A stretch of 64,000 nt of DNA from Trichostrongylus colubriformis (GCA_963978905.1 OZ022256.1:21019743-21083742), one strand, 5' to 3'. Positions 24,887 to 37,628 are shown, counted from the first letter of the stretch. Numbers and translations are program-made. Notes: generated from the letters alone by a model not told the origin.

Positions 24887-25623
24887 CAGGGGAGCAAAAA
24901 AAGTAATTTTGCTCACGACCCACATCCACCTATTGTACAAAACTAGGGAAACGAAAGAGATTAAAGTACTGGAGCAAAATATTTCCGAAGTGGTCCTCTA
25001 AAAGCAGGAACAAGCTGAGACTCACTACTTTCATTTTCATGAAAATATGGAGCCTTCAAGCGGCGCAGTCGGGCTTTAGAGCACCCACGGTATCAAGGTC
25101 CCCTTAAAACAGTGGAGCCAGGTTCCGTGGTAGGTCTTTTGTGGGAAGCTCCCTAAGAATTGGCCCTTCGGATCATGGAAGTCGCAGAGCCCTTGCTGCT
25201 TGGACAAGGCTGATATGATCCGAAGTATCATTTTTCATGCCTCAAATCTGCCCCGGAGGGGTTTCAGTGGTAATGGCACGTTCTGGCTCTTGGAAACGAA
25301 GGGCGTTGGGAACCCGGGAAAAACGGAATATTCAAGAACACCACCCAATATGAATCCCCTTAGGTACTCAGAGTGAACGGACCTCGGCAAGGTTGTGAAC
25401 AAGGGCGACAAAGTTTCGGATTTTGACCCGCTGAGGTGACACATCGTGTTCACTCGGAACAAGCAACCGTTCCTGCTCGTGCAGAAGGCTGTAACGGAGA
25501 ACAGTGATAGAGTGAGACCTGCTCTATACTTTAGGGATGAAAATACCTGGTCAGAATTTGCCGAAGTTCGACTAATGTGGGGTTGAAAGTAGAGGACAAA
25601 AATTACTTTTTTGGGACCCCCTG
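24887..25623. mobile_element. TA-flanked MITE (CAGGGGGTGCC family), copy c
   Basis: Ends CAGGGGAGCAAAAAAAGTAA and the complement of ACTTTTTTGGGACCCCCTG, with TA on each side. 737 bp, same orientation as copy d which begins 157 bp later. Somewhat diverged from copies d and e, so the pair is not a fresh tandem duplication. Confidence 0.9.
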
Positions 25624-25780
25624 TAGATTCCTTGGAACGGGGTCATGATTCGGATGGATAGGCACAGTCGTCGATGATGTCATGTATGCTTGAAATGGAA
25701 ACAGCATGGAGGGTCATCCAGCCCTCACAACCTGCAAGCGAGCTAACTCTCTCAGCTCGACTCGAGGTAGTAAGGATATA

Positions 25781-26525
25781 CAGGGGGTGCCAAAAAAAAA
25801 AGTAATTTTGCCCACGGCTCATATCTCCCAATTATACAAAACATAGGGAAACGAAAGAAATGAAAGTATTGGGGCAAAATATTCCCGAAATGTTCCTCTA
25901 AAAGCAGGAACAAGCTGAGACTCACTACTTTCATTTTCATAAAAATATAGAACCTTTAAGCGGCGCAGTCGGGCTTCGGAGCACCCACGGTATCAAGGTC
26001 CCCTTAAAACAGTGGAGCCGGGTTCCATGGTAGGTCTTTTGTGGGAAGCTTCCTAAGGATTGGCCCTTCGGTTCATGGAAGTCACAGAGCCCCTGCTGCT
26101 TGGACAAGGCTGCTATGATCCGAAGTATCATTTTCATGCCCAAATCCGCCTCCGGAGGGGTTTCAGTGGTAAGTGCACGTTTTGGCTCTTGGAAACGAAG
26201 GGCGCTGGGAACCCGGAAAAAACGGGATCCTAAAGAACACCACCCAGTATGAATCCCCTTAGGTACCCAGAGTGAACGGACCTCAGCAAGGTTGAGAACG
26301 AGGGCAACGAAATTTCGGATTTTGCCCAGTTGAGGTGACACATCTTGTTCACTATTTCCTCGCTCCCGTTCCTGCTCGTGCAGAAGGCTGCCACGGAGTA
26401 TAGTGATAGAGTGAGGTCTGCTCTTGAATCTGGGGATGTGAATACCTCAACAGAATTTGCTGTAGTTCGACTAAAGTGGGGTGAAAGTGGACGAGACAAA
26501 ATTACTTTTTTTTTGGCACCCCCTG
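25781..26525. mobile_element. TA-flanked MITE (CAGGGGGTGCC family), copy d
   Basis: 745 bp with perfect family termini and TA flanks (25779-25780, 26526-26527). The body is almost identical to copy e (56486-57202), sharing even single-base variants such as CGGGTTCCATGGTAGG. This suggests recent mobilisation. Confidence 0.92.
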
Positions 26526-29500
26526 TATATGGGTTCAGCGCAGACCACTTTGATCGGGAGGGAGTGCAAGGCGAAAACCTTTCATTTATTAGCAATGATT
26601 TTGGTAATGGTGTGCTCGCGGTACCGTGTTTCTCTCTTCCCTCAGTGAAGAACACAGAGGGACCATGTTCGACATTGTTTGGTTCTTGTCTAAGGGCCCA
26701 TGCGAAACCGAATCCAACTCGACCCCTTGTCACAAGACCCACCGACGAAAATTTCGTTTCATCCAGTCACCTGATCCTAAGTGTAGTTCATACAAAATAG
26801 CAATAAGTACTTTAGTAAAATCTTTCATTGTTTAGACTTCCAAAAAATAAAAAAAATACACAAATTCCTCCAAAAAAAACTAACAGAATCACTTTATTCA
26901 GATAAACGCAAGCACATGTGTTGTACTCGTCACCGAAAATTGCCAAAATGGCTGTTTCTCTTATATCGAATTTCTGCGGATTAGGCAATGATATCTCATA
27001 TCAAGTACATAGTAGACAAAAGGATTCATGGCTACACCTTCTGACGACATTTGGAAGACACCATGTGATGTGACAAGAAAAACGGAACTCGAGGAACCTC
27101 TACAGCATTATGCTCTGCCGTGGGAAGGTGCAAAACACTATAATTCCAATAAGTTGGCGATGATTCAATCAGAAATCTAGAACTGTTTGCGAACCGGATG
27201 TGTCGCGAACCGTGGGAAAAGTTTGCTTCAGGGAGATAATTAAGAAACCCGACCTCCTGACGCATGGGAATGATTACCATCTCCAATGGCCCTTATGCTA
27301 TTTGGCTTAAAAGGCTCTTGATGACATTCACTCGACTAACAACACTGCAGAAAGAATTGAAACTTCAATGAAACCATTGGGCGTGAAGCGGACAGCATGA
27401 TAGGGCATTTGGCTAACATCCGATTAATCCCAAATACGTTCATTTTAATCGTGACAAACTATGGTAAACATGGTGTGCGGTTGAGTTTACTTATTACTTT
27501 TTTGATAGAGACATTATTTCACTGTTAAATCTACTTGGTCTACTTAGTAAAAGTGTAAAATTATCAATACAAAATAAAACTTATGGCATATAATTCCAAC
27601 AATGTTTTGAAAGGACCGATAATTATTTTGACCTCCCGTGTTCTGTAGCGACTGTGGTGATGTACGTAATGGCACCTGTACTCAATGTACCAGTGGTACC
27701 CAGAAAAAAAAAGCGGCTATCCTGCTCAGGGGCTGCATAGGTTCTAAGCCCAGGACATTCTAATGAAAGACACATTACCATGTAAGTAAACAAGAATTCG
27801 TTATAGCGCAGACATTGGTCGATCAGTACGCCCGGAGTTTGTCATCTCGACGTGAAAAACGAGATGATGACGGAATCAGCAATGTTTGCATACGTCCACG
27901 TTGGAGTGGGCGATGGAAATTTCAACATCAAAGAGCTCCTTCAGAAAAGAGCTCAAAGAGCTTCTCTACTTTGGATGATGGCAACTTCTGACAATAGGGG
28001 TGTATGAAAGCCTCAAAATCAAACAATGATAGCGAATAAAGGCCATGGAAGGATGGGGTGTGTACCCTTATGTCGGGATTTCGCGCGACGACGAGCAGGA
28101 GGGCGACGCAGTGTGTGCGAGCTATGCGCGTTGCGGTAGTTGGGTCTTAGAACGATTACACGGTAATGCTAGGGGCGAGATCGCAGTTGACATGTAGCCG
28201 CTTCGGGACCCAACAACATGACGCCTTTAGCTTGTCCGTATTGCTTCGCTTGCGACATGTCGCCGAAATTCTGATATAAAGATACACACCCGGAAGGGCG
28301 TTCCTGTCCGTAACAGTTGGAAGGTGTCTTACAAACACAGGATGGATATGGGTGCATTTAACAGCTGCGGGGTATTATATGTATTGCCTCTGTTTTCACC
28401 TGTTCCATGGTTTGGGGTGACGATAATTGCGGTGCAGCAACAAGGATATGATAAAATCAACGAGCCAGTTAGATACCCATTCAAGATAACCTCAGTTGCT
28501 ACCAGTTGGCATCAGATCAATTCGGAAGAATAAAAACACAGAATTTTATTTCTGTTTGCCTATCATGTATGTACTCCTCAGAGCGAGGATGAGGTTTTGA
28601 ATAAGCGACCGGTCACATCAAACGGCCCTCCATCTTCCCCGTTCGAGTGACATGATATCACACACGTCAGCGAGCACCACATAACGCTGGGCTCTACATC
28701 GCTACTCCATGATAATACACTGTCAAGAGCCAATCATACTGAATATACCTCAGCGATTTTGAATGAAAGTAAGATGTGCGACGCACTAGAACGAAGGTGA
28801 TCGAAATTGATACTAGAAAAGTGACTGGCCTGCGGTCCTAGAAAGGTGAATGAATGCCAGCTGCTGAAGACGACAGAAGAAGAAGTGGAGCTTTCGCAAG
28901 GACAGCAAGAAGGGGTGGGAGGTTTTGGTAGAATTGAATAATTTTTGATATGTGCCAGAGAGCTATAATGAGGCACTAAGATTATCAAGCTGCATATGAA
29001 TTCGTAGTTGCTTGTAAGGAATCGCGCTATGACGCCAGAACGGAAGTTACAACTGAAGTCCACACAAGTGGCGACTGAGGTAGGCGATTTTCGTATACAC
29101 GTAGTAGGTTGATCCAGCTGCGAAAGTGCTAAAATTGCCCCGCTGTCATGAGCAACAGTGCTCATAAGGTTTCTCTCAAACTACTTAAAGTCAAGTTAGT
29201 GGAAACGAGTGCGCCTACTTGACCGCACCCATAATAGGGCATTCGGAAAAAAGGTCCCTCATTGTCAAATGGATTTTGATCACAGCGTACTTTGAGCTAA
29301 TATTTTCCAGGAACTGTCTAAAGTCATCTCTACAATCCTCTCGTTGGAAGTTGGAAGTACAACTGCCACATTTTGATCGGAAGCGTGGTATAGCCGTGAC
29401 ACTGAAAATAGCTCGTGATCACCTCGGAAAATCCTTTTTCTGTTTACCCCATAAGCATCAAGGTCTGTTACTGGGGTGTCAAATATCTCGTCGGCTGTGT

Positions 29501-29788
29501 AAGTGATGTTGTACAGTGTCCGTCCAAGTAATACTGTACGACAATAGGTTGAGCAAGATCTCCCAGCGGCTAAAATTGGAGGACTAATATTTCCACGCCT
29601 CTCATGTAATACTAAGAAACGAGCTGTGCAACGTTGTGATGTTCACTCTCTGAGGGTCATGATTACTACTTCGAAATGCAAAATGAAATCTTGGCAAAAT
29701 GCTTAGTTGGTACTGGTGATATCGACTAATCTTCACTAGCTGAGCTGAGTACACAAGGCTTAACGTAAAAATCTTCCGTACATACTCG
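26526..29788. other. About 3.2 kb without a secure gene
   Basis: Longest open stretches are a 143-codon minus frame at 29165-28734 and an 84-codon minus frame at 27286-27032; neither has convincing splice borders or motifs. The patch at 28040-28340 is GC-rich and open in two minus frames, one of them cysteine-containing. No paired transposon ends. Confidence 0.35.
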
Positions 29789-29949
29789 CACTCCATTCCG
29801 GAGCGATGGGGCGTGCCCTATGGATTCAGGTGAGAGTGCATCAAACTTTCCCACTCCGCCACACACTCTCACTCTTGCCACGCACTCTCACTCTCGCCAC
29901 TCAACCATGTTCGTAGGCCACGCCCTATCAGGCGCTCCGAAATGGAGTG
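29789..29949. repeat. MITE with GGCGTGGCC-type inverted ends, copy 2
   Basis: Ends CACTCCATTCCGGAGCG and the complement of GGCGCTCCGAAATGGAGTG; inside are the GGGCGTGCCC / GGCCACGCCC blocks and CTCTCACTC-rich centre seen at 4062-4207. 161 bp. Confidence 0.78.
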
Positions 29950-31673
29950 TACTCACATTGCTTGAATCGCAAGGGAAGCGTCAGCCTGGTATTCACATTT
30001 GCACAGCTAATACCAGTGGAAGCGAATCGGAACTTTTATTAATCCTGCTAGCATAAGCATAACGACACTTCATGGTGCCATAGCATAATGGAGGCTGAGG
30101 GGAACATAGTTCCATTTTTGATGATGTTAAAGTAGAAGATGATTGGACCCATCTTGAATGAAACTCAGCGTACTCACACTGCCCATTAAAATTCCTAAAA
30201 GTGTTCTTTACACGTAGATGTCACTGGTTGTGAGCATCCAAGCATTTCTTCTTTCGAATTCTTACTGCGACTGATATAAATCCAGTCAGATATGTAAACC
30301 CTCCAGGTTTTTGTATTGGATTAGGGCTAAATAATGCTGATTTTTCCCAACTATTTTATTAAGCAAAAACAATGATAAAATGTAACAAAAACGTTTTAAA
30401 TGATAATTCAAGAGCATTTTCGCCATCGTGACCAAGGACTGCTTCCCACTTGGTAGTCGTCAAAAGGTCAATTTTCACTGCAGAAAAACGCCACAATACA
30501 AAGCCGCATTAATTAAGCACCAAACAATTACGAGCTGAATACGCATCCAAGTGATCAATGAGTAGTGAATAAAAACCGATCTAGTGGCTAGCTTAAACTG
30601 TTTCAGCAACACAGCAATTTATATGCAAATCTATACTATGTGTATTTTGTTATTAATTATGTATTGTGTGCTTAGTCTTCTGCTTCTAACTATTTGAAGT
30701 TTAAAATTGGATATGCTATTCACCACTTTGATAAGAAAATCAGTCATTTTTTGACAGACATTTGTTAAGTTACAATCCCAATTATTTCACTCATAAGGGA
30801 TTAGCGATAAATAAACGAAGTTTTGCGGCTCCAAAATATGCGCTCATTTTAGCACCTCGGTGATAAGAACCTTTTCCGACAACTTTCGACAATCGTCATG
30901 AATGAAAAGTCCTTAGCCACACTCCGATTTCCCTATCGATCAGCGATTGAAATGACATCATTACCTCTTATGCAACTGACTATCATATGGCAATAATGAC
31001 TGACATCATCTAATACTTCAGTTCTTGCGTAAGACGTCATTCTTAAGGAAAAGAGGATAAAGGAAAAGAGGGCACGTCATTGCTGGAAATGATCAATGCG
31101 GCTCGATCAAATTAGATGTGCTTCTATTAGATTTAGGCAATACGCATTTTTAGTGCAACAGCAATCCTACTGAATTGTGGTGGCATTCGTATGAAATTTA
31201 GCCTGTACTGTGACTCGCAGGAGCCCCGTTGCACAAGTGGAAGGCTACGTCGATGAGGTTTTGCTCATTCAGCCGTGGTGTGATAGTGTGGCAATGAGAG
31301 TGGAATCGCCGTCTCTTCAATCCACACTAGCTCTCCTTGTCCTGGTGTTTTTAGTTTCTGCTGCCCTAGCTACCTATTCATGACTTTTTTCGCTGTATGA
31401 AACAAGGCAGAAATAATATGGCAGATAATGGCAGATAATCTTTTCAAGATTGATAGGGGTGTGTCTGCTGCGCAGTGCACTCTACTAATCAAAAATCGAA
31501 GCCACTATCCCCAGTTATATACATCACAGTTCAGAAAGTTACTACCGTTGTTGTCACAAAAATGTGCTCAAGAATAGTGATCCTCTAGTGGAACAAGAAA
31601 CAACGGGCATTTCAGGAGCATTGTAAAAAAGGATAAATCGGTATGAGAACTCATTCTGCTTCGTCGTTTTGTT
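29950..31673. other. AT-rich region, no gene recognised
   Basis: Very AT-rich with few open frames of any length. Nothing recognisable was seen on either strand. Confidence 0.5.
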
Positions 31674-32221
31674 ATGAAAGCGAAGGTGCCAGGCGAGTTA
31701 TTTGGATTGGAAAAATGGAGGATACTATCCAAAACTATTGGCATTGCGCTCTTGCTGCTACCATTTATTGTCATTATTATGCGAGTTTACGGAGACCTCA
31801 AACAGTAGAGAAGATACAGAGATGGGCATGGGTGAGAGATAGCGACTCACAGGTCATTCGCATTTGAGAATGCGTTTTCTAATTCTCTCATGCTGAAGTC
31901 ACTCTGATTCTATAGACTCACCCTGCACAATAACACATCTATGTGTTTCGTTGAAGGTACGACCTCTGTAGATGCTAACCAAGGTAGCTGTCGGCAGAAG
32001 GTCTAGAATAAACTCAGTTGTCTTGGGAAGCGATCCCCAAAAATTCAATCTTCAGAATAAATAGCCAAAAAACTACAGCTTTTACGAATGGCACGCAGGA
32101 AAGCTTTCCTCTTGTTTTTCCCATCGTGAAAAAAGCATATGAGGGCTTCTTGGATTTCACACAGAGACAAGTAGGACAAATATTAGCTAATGGAGTGTTT
32201 CCCTGCCGTTCACATTTCTGA
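31674..32221 (+). CDS. Small membrane-anchored protein, two exons (98 aa)
   Basis: ATG at 31674; exon 31674-31804, intron 31805-32055 (GTAGAG...TCTTCAG), exon 32056-32221 ending in TGA. The phase fits exactly (CA/A makes Gln). The N-terminus MKAKVPGELFGLEKW is followed by a strong hydrophobic helix (GIALLLLPFIVIIM) and then a mainly hydrophilic C-terminal part with NGT (a potential N-glycosylation site) and FPCRSHF at the end. This is the look of a type II signal-anchored protein. The second exon may instead use a donor at CAA/GTAGGA and continue into further exons, as in a glycosyltransferase. Family not recognised. Confidence 0.5.
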
Positions 32222-35123
32222 CTTTAAAACATTGCCATCAACAAAGCAGGTCTCCCTGTCAACGAAAACTTTTAATCTTTTAAAATGGCCTGCGTATACA
32301 AAATCATAGAACAGTGGCGTTAGCATCGTTTCGGGAACTGTTCACTGCTGCCTGCAACCACTAATGAGAATACGTTTCTACAAAATCTGTTTCTACAATA
32401 TCTGTCATCGAACCACCAGAACAAAATCATTAAGCTACAGTAATCGATGAGCCATGCTAATCTCTGATATACCGACCAGTCGCAAACCACGTGAAGTGCC
32501 AAAGCTGATGCTTCTGTACTTATTACTAACGAATCATTACGAGGTGGGCTCAAGGTGTTAAGATAGCACCCCAACCAACACCGGTCCAATCCATCTCATA
32601 AGAACATAATGATGTGGCTTTGCACCAATTGTTTTATTTATTGCTAAACATTAATACCTATGCTTTGATGTATAGTAGATCCAACAGCTGCTATATGACG
32701 ATGAGAAGTTCGAGGGATTGGGAGAATGTCTGGGAAATTACCATGTGCCCTCTAATGATTATGCACTAAGATAAGTAGAATTGGACGCCACTCTCCCTTC
32801 ACTCTTGTAGTGAGAAGCTGCTGCTCAATTGAAGCCACTTACAGTAATGATCCTAACCTCTTAAGAAAGCCGTGATCTCAGTGACTGTCATTTTCTTAGT
32901 TTTGTAAAGATGATATCACTTTGGAGGCAACTTAATTCTGGCTCCATCGTGACATTTCCGGTGCAAGAGATTCAGCTAAAAATTCCTATCTGTCATCGCA
33001 CAGCTATGCGTTTCAAAATTTTCTTTAGATATGAGTATCTATTTTCATTGGCGATGCTCACTGATCTCGTATGTGAGGTCGATTATGCAACAGTCCGCTG
33101 CTGAGCATTTCAAGAGAAAAGGTATCGAGTTGTTAAAAGAATTAATTTATTATTAAAGGAATTATATTATTAATAAAACAATTAATTATTGTTAAAAGAA
33201 TAGCTAGAAGAAGAAAAAGATGCGCTGAAGTCTAGTTTGGTATGGTAGTGCTCATGAGATGGTTATCCACTCACACTTTTATTTTCTCTTTGGGAATTGA
33301 AATGCGGGAGGGATTTGCAGTCTGAGTACTACTCACTGTTTGTGGCACCCTTGAGCCCAAATAAAAACATGATGACATTCAAACCCCTATTCCCTATAGG
33401 AGCAAGCTGTTTTAGAGATGGAGCCACTTCTGGATTATTGTTTGGTGTCAGGAATGGGCTGCGCTCTTCATATTATTGGCCCACCATTCGAAAGATCTAG
33501 AGATCAGTCAAATGACAGTGAACTCTAGGACATACCAGCACAAGATCATATCGGATTGATAGTCATGATAAAAATAATAAATAAACACATGGTGCTAAAA
33601 ATTTACTAAGCAACCGCTCCAAAGGCACAGGTTAGCATCTGCCGGTGCGAGGTAATTTTATCTACTTTTTACATATTTCATTTGATTATTATAAGGATCT
33701 TTATGAAAGCAAAATAACGGCTAGCACGTACGATCGAATTTCATTTCGACTAGTTCCATTTCGATGGAAGGAGCAACGTGGCCTGTGGATGTGGTCGGAT
33801 CGTTCAGATCAGAATCACTGCCTTTTCAATTGAACACAATATGCAGTAGTTTGCAGACGGTCCTGTTCTTCAGGAAAACAGAAGAGAGCTCGCTGGGATT
33901 CTCGCTGATCTCATCGATGCCATGCTGTTGGAGTGTTTCGCACGAATGGCATGTCAAATATTTGTCTCCACGGCGTTTATTAGCACAAGGTCGAAGAGGT
34001 CTCCGCGTCAAAAATTTTTCTTAAGCCGCTACTCTATTTCAAGTAAAAAATATTGGCTTCGAAAAACGTCGAAAACGTGGACGAGAAAAAAACTTTTTTA
34101 GAAGATGATTTCTGAGCGCAGGATTATGTAACCAGGAGCAGTGCACGCATTTGGGTACAACAGTGCTTCAGTGGAGTCTGCGGAAATCGGAGCGGAGAGG
34201 AAAGTTCATGAAACATAACCTCTTCGAAAAAACCATCCTTAAATATCAAAACGGGATTTGTCTCTGAATGGACAGAGCGCCACACATTTAAATCGCGAGG
34301 AAATAAGCACCAGATTGGCAATGAGGAAAAAACCATAGAGCACCCTCAATGTTTGTCAAGCAGAATATGAGGCCCATTGTTGTTAACAAGCATGTGTGCA
34401 TACAATAATTGACGCATGAATGAATCTTGGAAGCCGCAGCACCGTACTGGTGAGGTGCGCATTTGTTTTCCTTTTATGAAATCCTAGTGTAGTACTAGTA
34501 GGCGAATCTCAAGGCGTAAAGATAAAGTATTATGCGATGGTTGATCCCCATTCGGTACGCGTCAAGTGCAAGCTTGAGTGAAGTTGTTCTGCGTTTTCTA
34601 TGAAGTTGTTACTAGATCAATTACTTTCCTTTTCCGCCTACATAAAATCCTCATAACGAGGAGAAGAACGTTCAGCTCTAGAGGACATTCACCTGGAGGC
34701 ATCAGATGGAAGCAGAAAGCTTTTGAAACTTACACGAAAAGCGACAAATGGAATTACTTCAAAATTGTGAAGCCCTGTGAATTCGCAGGTATTTACGCAA
34801 GAAGGATTTTTTTTGGCTTTATGCCTTTCTTTAGTGTTTCATTAACGCTGCCGGTGGAGATCTGTTTTTTTTTTGCACTATAATATTATGCAGCCGAATT
34901 GGTAGAAGTATTATTATATCTATTAGGACAAGTGTATGGCAGAAATGTAACGTACCGTTCGTAGTTCGGCAAAAGATGATGTGGCAAAAAAATCTTCGCG
35001 GAGCAAGTGAAACACTATGCAAACAGACGGAGCACTCCATAATGCTTTCCTACCACAAAAACCAAAGCGTACGAGGTCGAGACGTCACATAGAGCCAGCC
35101 ATTATGTGGTAGCTATTATGCTA
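32222..35123. other. Mostly unassigned
   Basis: Contains one candidate exon (34676-34788) and several 60-86 codon open frames around 32.9, 33.3 and 33.8 kb without splice support. An AT-only patch lies at about 33130-33200. Confidence 0.35.
34676..34788 (+). CDS. Candidate internal exon, function unknown
   Basis: Acceptor AACGTTCAG and donor TTCGCAG/GTATTT enclose 113 bp whose open frame reads SRGHSPGGIRWKQKAFETYT then KSDKWNYFKIVKPCEFA. Charge and aromatic content look protein-like, but a second frame is nearly open too. It could be a later exon of the gene starting at 31674. Confidence 0.35.
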
Positions 35124-35410
35124 CAGTGTGTCCCAAAAGTATAGGTCCACCCTATTTTTCATCCATATCTCTAGAATGGACCAGTGATTCCTTTCCAAAT
35201 TTTTATCTGTGGTACCTGATCACTGTAGCGATCAAACGCCTCAGTAAAATTGGAGACGTGAAATTGCAAAATTTTATTTGCTTTTTTTTTCAAAAATAAG
35301 GGTGTCCCAAAAGTATAGGTCCACTCAGTCTTTCCGCCTTGCTTCCATCGATAGGTAAGTTGTGAAGTAGATGTGTTGACGCATCCTTCTGAGATTTACT
35401 CTACAGTGCC

Positions 35411-36128
35411 ATGCCACACGGAACGCATTTATCCGAGTACGAAAAAGGGCAAATTCTGGCCTACAAGGATGTGGGACTCAGCAATCGCAAAATTTCTGTG
35501 AAGATGGGCCTATCCCACAACTTTATCAGCACCTTCTGTCGCACCATGGACCTGTACGGAACGAAAAAGAGAAGTGGAAGGCTGCAGAAGCTTTCTGAGA
35601 GGCAGAAGCGTCGGATCCTAACGCTGCGTCCAATTTCAGGAAGGGTGTTTGTCGGCTGTGCAGGGGACTGGCACCTACTGCATCGAAAAGCACTGTGCAC
35701 TGTCTGCTCAAGTCGTCTTCTCACATCGAGCGAAGACGGTTTTCGTTCATGGCATACTTCACGAGGGCGCACGAAGAGGCTCGAATCCATTTTGCCAAGT
35801 AAAATGTCAGCTGGATGCATCAATGGGATGAGGTAGCCTGCAGGGTTACATTATTGACATAGTGTAGTTCACGGCGTATCAGTAATAGCGTTGCCGGTAT
35901 CTTTTTTGATGAGAAAGGTTCAAATTGGAGGCTTGGCAAGTCATTGGAAGGATTTGAGGAAGGAGCCGCGCCACTTTTCGAGGCGCGGATTCACTGGTTG
36001 TAATGTTATGGTTTGTGCCGCCTTCTCTCGCTTTGGTGAGAGCAGGATACTATTCATTACGCATCGTACGGATTCCAGGGCATATCAGGACGTTCTAGAA
36101 AGTAATTTACTACCATATAAACAGCGGT
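35411..36128 (+). pseudogene. Tc3-like transposase, frameshifted and 3'-truncated
   Basis: Starts MPHGTHLSEYEKGQILAYKD, a Tc3/Tc1-type helix-turn-helix, continuing GLSNRKISVKMGLSHN. After about codon 70 the frame shifts (RLCRGLAPTASKSTVHCLLK resembles the Tc family linker), shifts again, and reaches FFDEKG, the first catalytic Asp region, then LRKEPRHFSRRGFTGCN and FITHRTDSRAYQDVLESNLL. It ends before the third catalytic residue where the inverted 5' copy begins. Cannot make active transposase. Confidence 0.88.
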
Positions 36129-36408
36129 AAATACATACATGAGGTGCCAGTTCCCTGCACAGCCGACGAACACCCTTTCTGGAATTGGACGCAGCGTTGA
36201 GGATCCGACGCTTCTGCCTCTCAGAAAGCTTCTGCAGCCTTCCACTTCTCTTCTTCGTTCCGTACAGGTCCATGTTGCGACAGAAGCTGCTGATCAAGTA
36301 GTGGGATAGGTTCATCTTCTCATAAATTTTGCGATTGCTGTGTCCCACATCCTTGTAGGCCAGAATTTGCCCTTTTTCGTACTCGGATGAATGCGTACCT
36401 TGTGGCAT
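36085..36408 (-). pseudogene. Inverted second copy of the Tc3-like transposase N-terminus
   Basis: Minus-strand frame MPQGTHSSEYEKGQILAYKD...through RRLCRELAP, the same helix-turn-helix segment as at 35411 with scattered differences. It is one uninterrupted frame of 107 codons, so it is better preserved than the plus-strand copy at the frameshift near codon 70. It then runs into unrelated sequence. Confidence 0.85.
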
Positions 36409-36695
36409 GGCACTGTAGAGTAAATCTCAGAAGGATGCGCCAGCACATCTACTTCACAACTTACCTTTCAATGGAAACAGGGCGGAGAGACTGAGTGGAC
36501 CTATACTTTTGGGACACCCTTATTTTTGAAAAAGAAAGCAAATAAAATTTTGCAATTTTATGTCTCCAATTTTACCTAGGCGTTTGATCGCTTTAGTGAT
36601 CAGGTATCACAGATAAAAATTTGGAAAGGAATCACTGGTCCATTCTGGGGATATGGATGAAAAATAGGGTGGACCTATACTTTTGGGACACACTG

Positions 36696-37304
36696 TATTG
36701 CCAGGTTTCAGACATCTCAATACACCCTGTTCAAATTTCGCAAAACATTGGAGTTAGACATATCCAACCCATGACACTAATCTCAAACTACTAAAGGCAA
36801 AAACCTTAAAAGTCCTCAAACTTTCAGATACTATTTGCCCAGGAAATCGGCTTCGGTTACCGGTTACTGACTCTTAGGAGGTTAACTACCATGCTTTGCA
36901 GTCTTCTTACTTCCTCTTCGCCGAATGTCTTTCAAAAATTATTTCCAAGGTAGCGCATGTGACTGCGTAATGCCTGGCTTCCCTTCCTTCGTTGCAAATC
37001 ATCATCAACTCTATTGTCCATTAGAGTGCCCAAAAGCAAATTACCCACTTCCAAGAGTTTATCAGGTTTCTAAATATTGCCAATGGTTCATATACCAAAA
37101 AAGCTGCGATTCGCTTGTGAGTTGATGTGTGGACACCCTTCTTTACTTCTCACACTACCGCTGGTGAATGTATCCGTTGCCACGCGGATTGCCGAGAGTG
37201 AAAAGGTCCTCAAACTTAGGTAATTAAATATTTATCTTGATAAGCGAAATATCGGCAATTACGAGTAGTACTGCATTGCATTTCATGAAGGAGTGAATTA
37301 AATC
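36696..37304. other. No gene recognised
   Basis: AT-rich spacer between the Tc3-like element and the PIF-like MITE. A 66-codon plus frame at 36925 has no supporting signals. Confidence 0.4.
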
Positions 37305-37307
37305 TAA

Positions 37308-37625
37308 GGCTGCGTTCATACCAAATTGAATGAGAGTTTTGGCGCATCCGCGTGTTAAATATATGTACGTATCGATCGAGAAAATGAGTGCATTTGCGCA
37401 TCCGCGATTTGAGAGAATTGGCGCATTCACGTTGGATATTTACCATAACAGGTATCCACTTTCGATAAGATATGAAATACCAATAAATGGAAAAAGGAAA
37501 AAAAGAAATCAACCGCATGCTGGCACGCGTCGCGTTCAACAGAGTGATGTGGCTACGCCAAAAACCCCAAATCGCGGATGCGCCGATGCGCCAAAACTCT
37601 CATTCAATTTGGTATGAACTCAGCC
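37308..37625. mobile_element. PIF/Harbinger-like MITE, TAA target duplication
   Basis: 318 bp, with inverted ends GGCTGCGTTCATACCAAATT and its complement (one insertion), flanked by TAA at 37305-37307 and 37626-37628. Three-base TWA target duplications are the mark of PIF/Harbinger transposons. The arms carry several GGCGCATCCGCG repeats. The ends resemble those of the element at 52194-52357. Confidence 0.82.
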
Positions 37626-37628
37626 TAA

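Larger units (their letters stand above)
35124..36695. mobile_element. Tc3-like element with a 5' half duplicated in inverse
   Basis: TA-flanked, ends CAGTGTGTCCCAAAAGTATA and its complement. The left ~550 bp (35124 to about 35675) reappear inverted as 36141-36695, so the terminal repeat includes not only the end but the first ~90 codons of the transposase. The terminal word GTGTCCCAAAAGTATAGGTC occurs again about 180 bp inside each end, like the two transposase-binding sites in the long terminal repeats of Tc3. The 3' part of the transposase gene is missing. Confidence 0.9.

Noticed and set aside
26345..26800. 151-codon plus-strand open frame, the longest in its area
   Set aside because: It begins inside MITE copy d and similar frames recur in copies a and e; the frame runs across the element's end, so it is not a gene.
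28734..29165. 143-codon minus-strand frame
   Set aside because: Low-complexity Ser-rich composition, no motif and no splice borders; the opposite strand is purine-rich, which makes the frame likely by chance.
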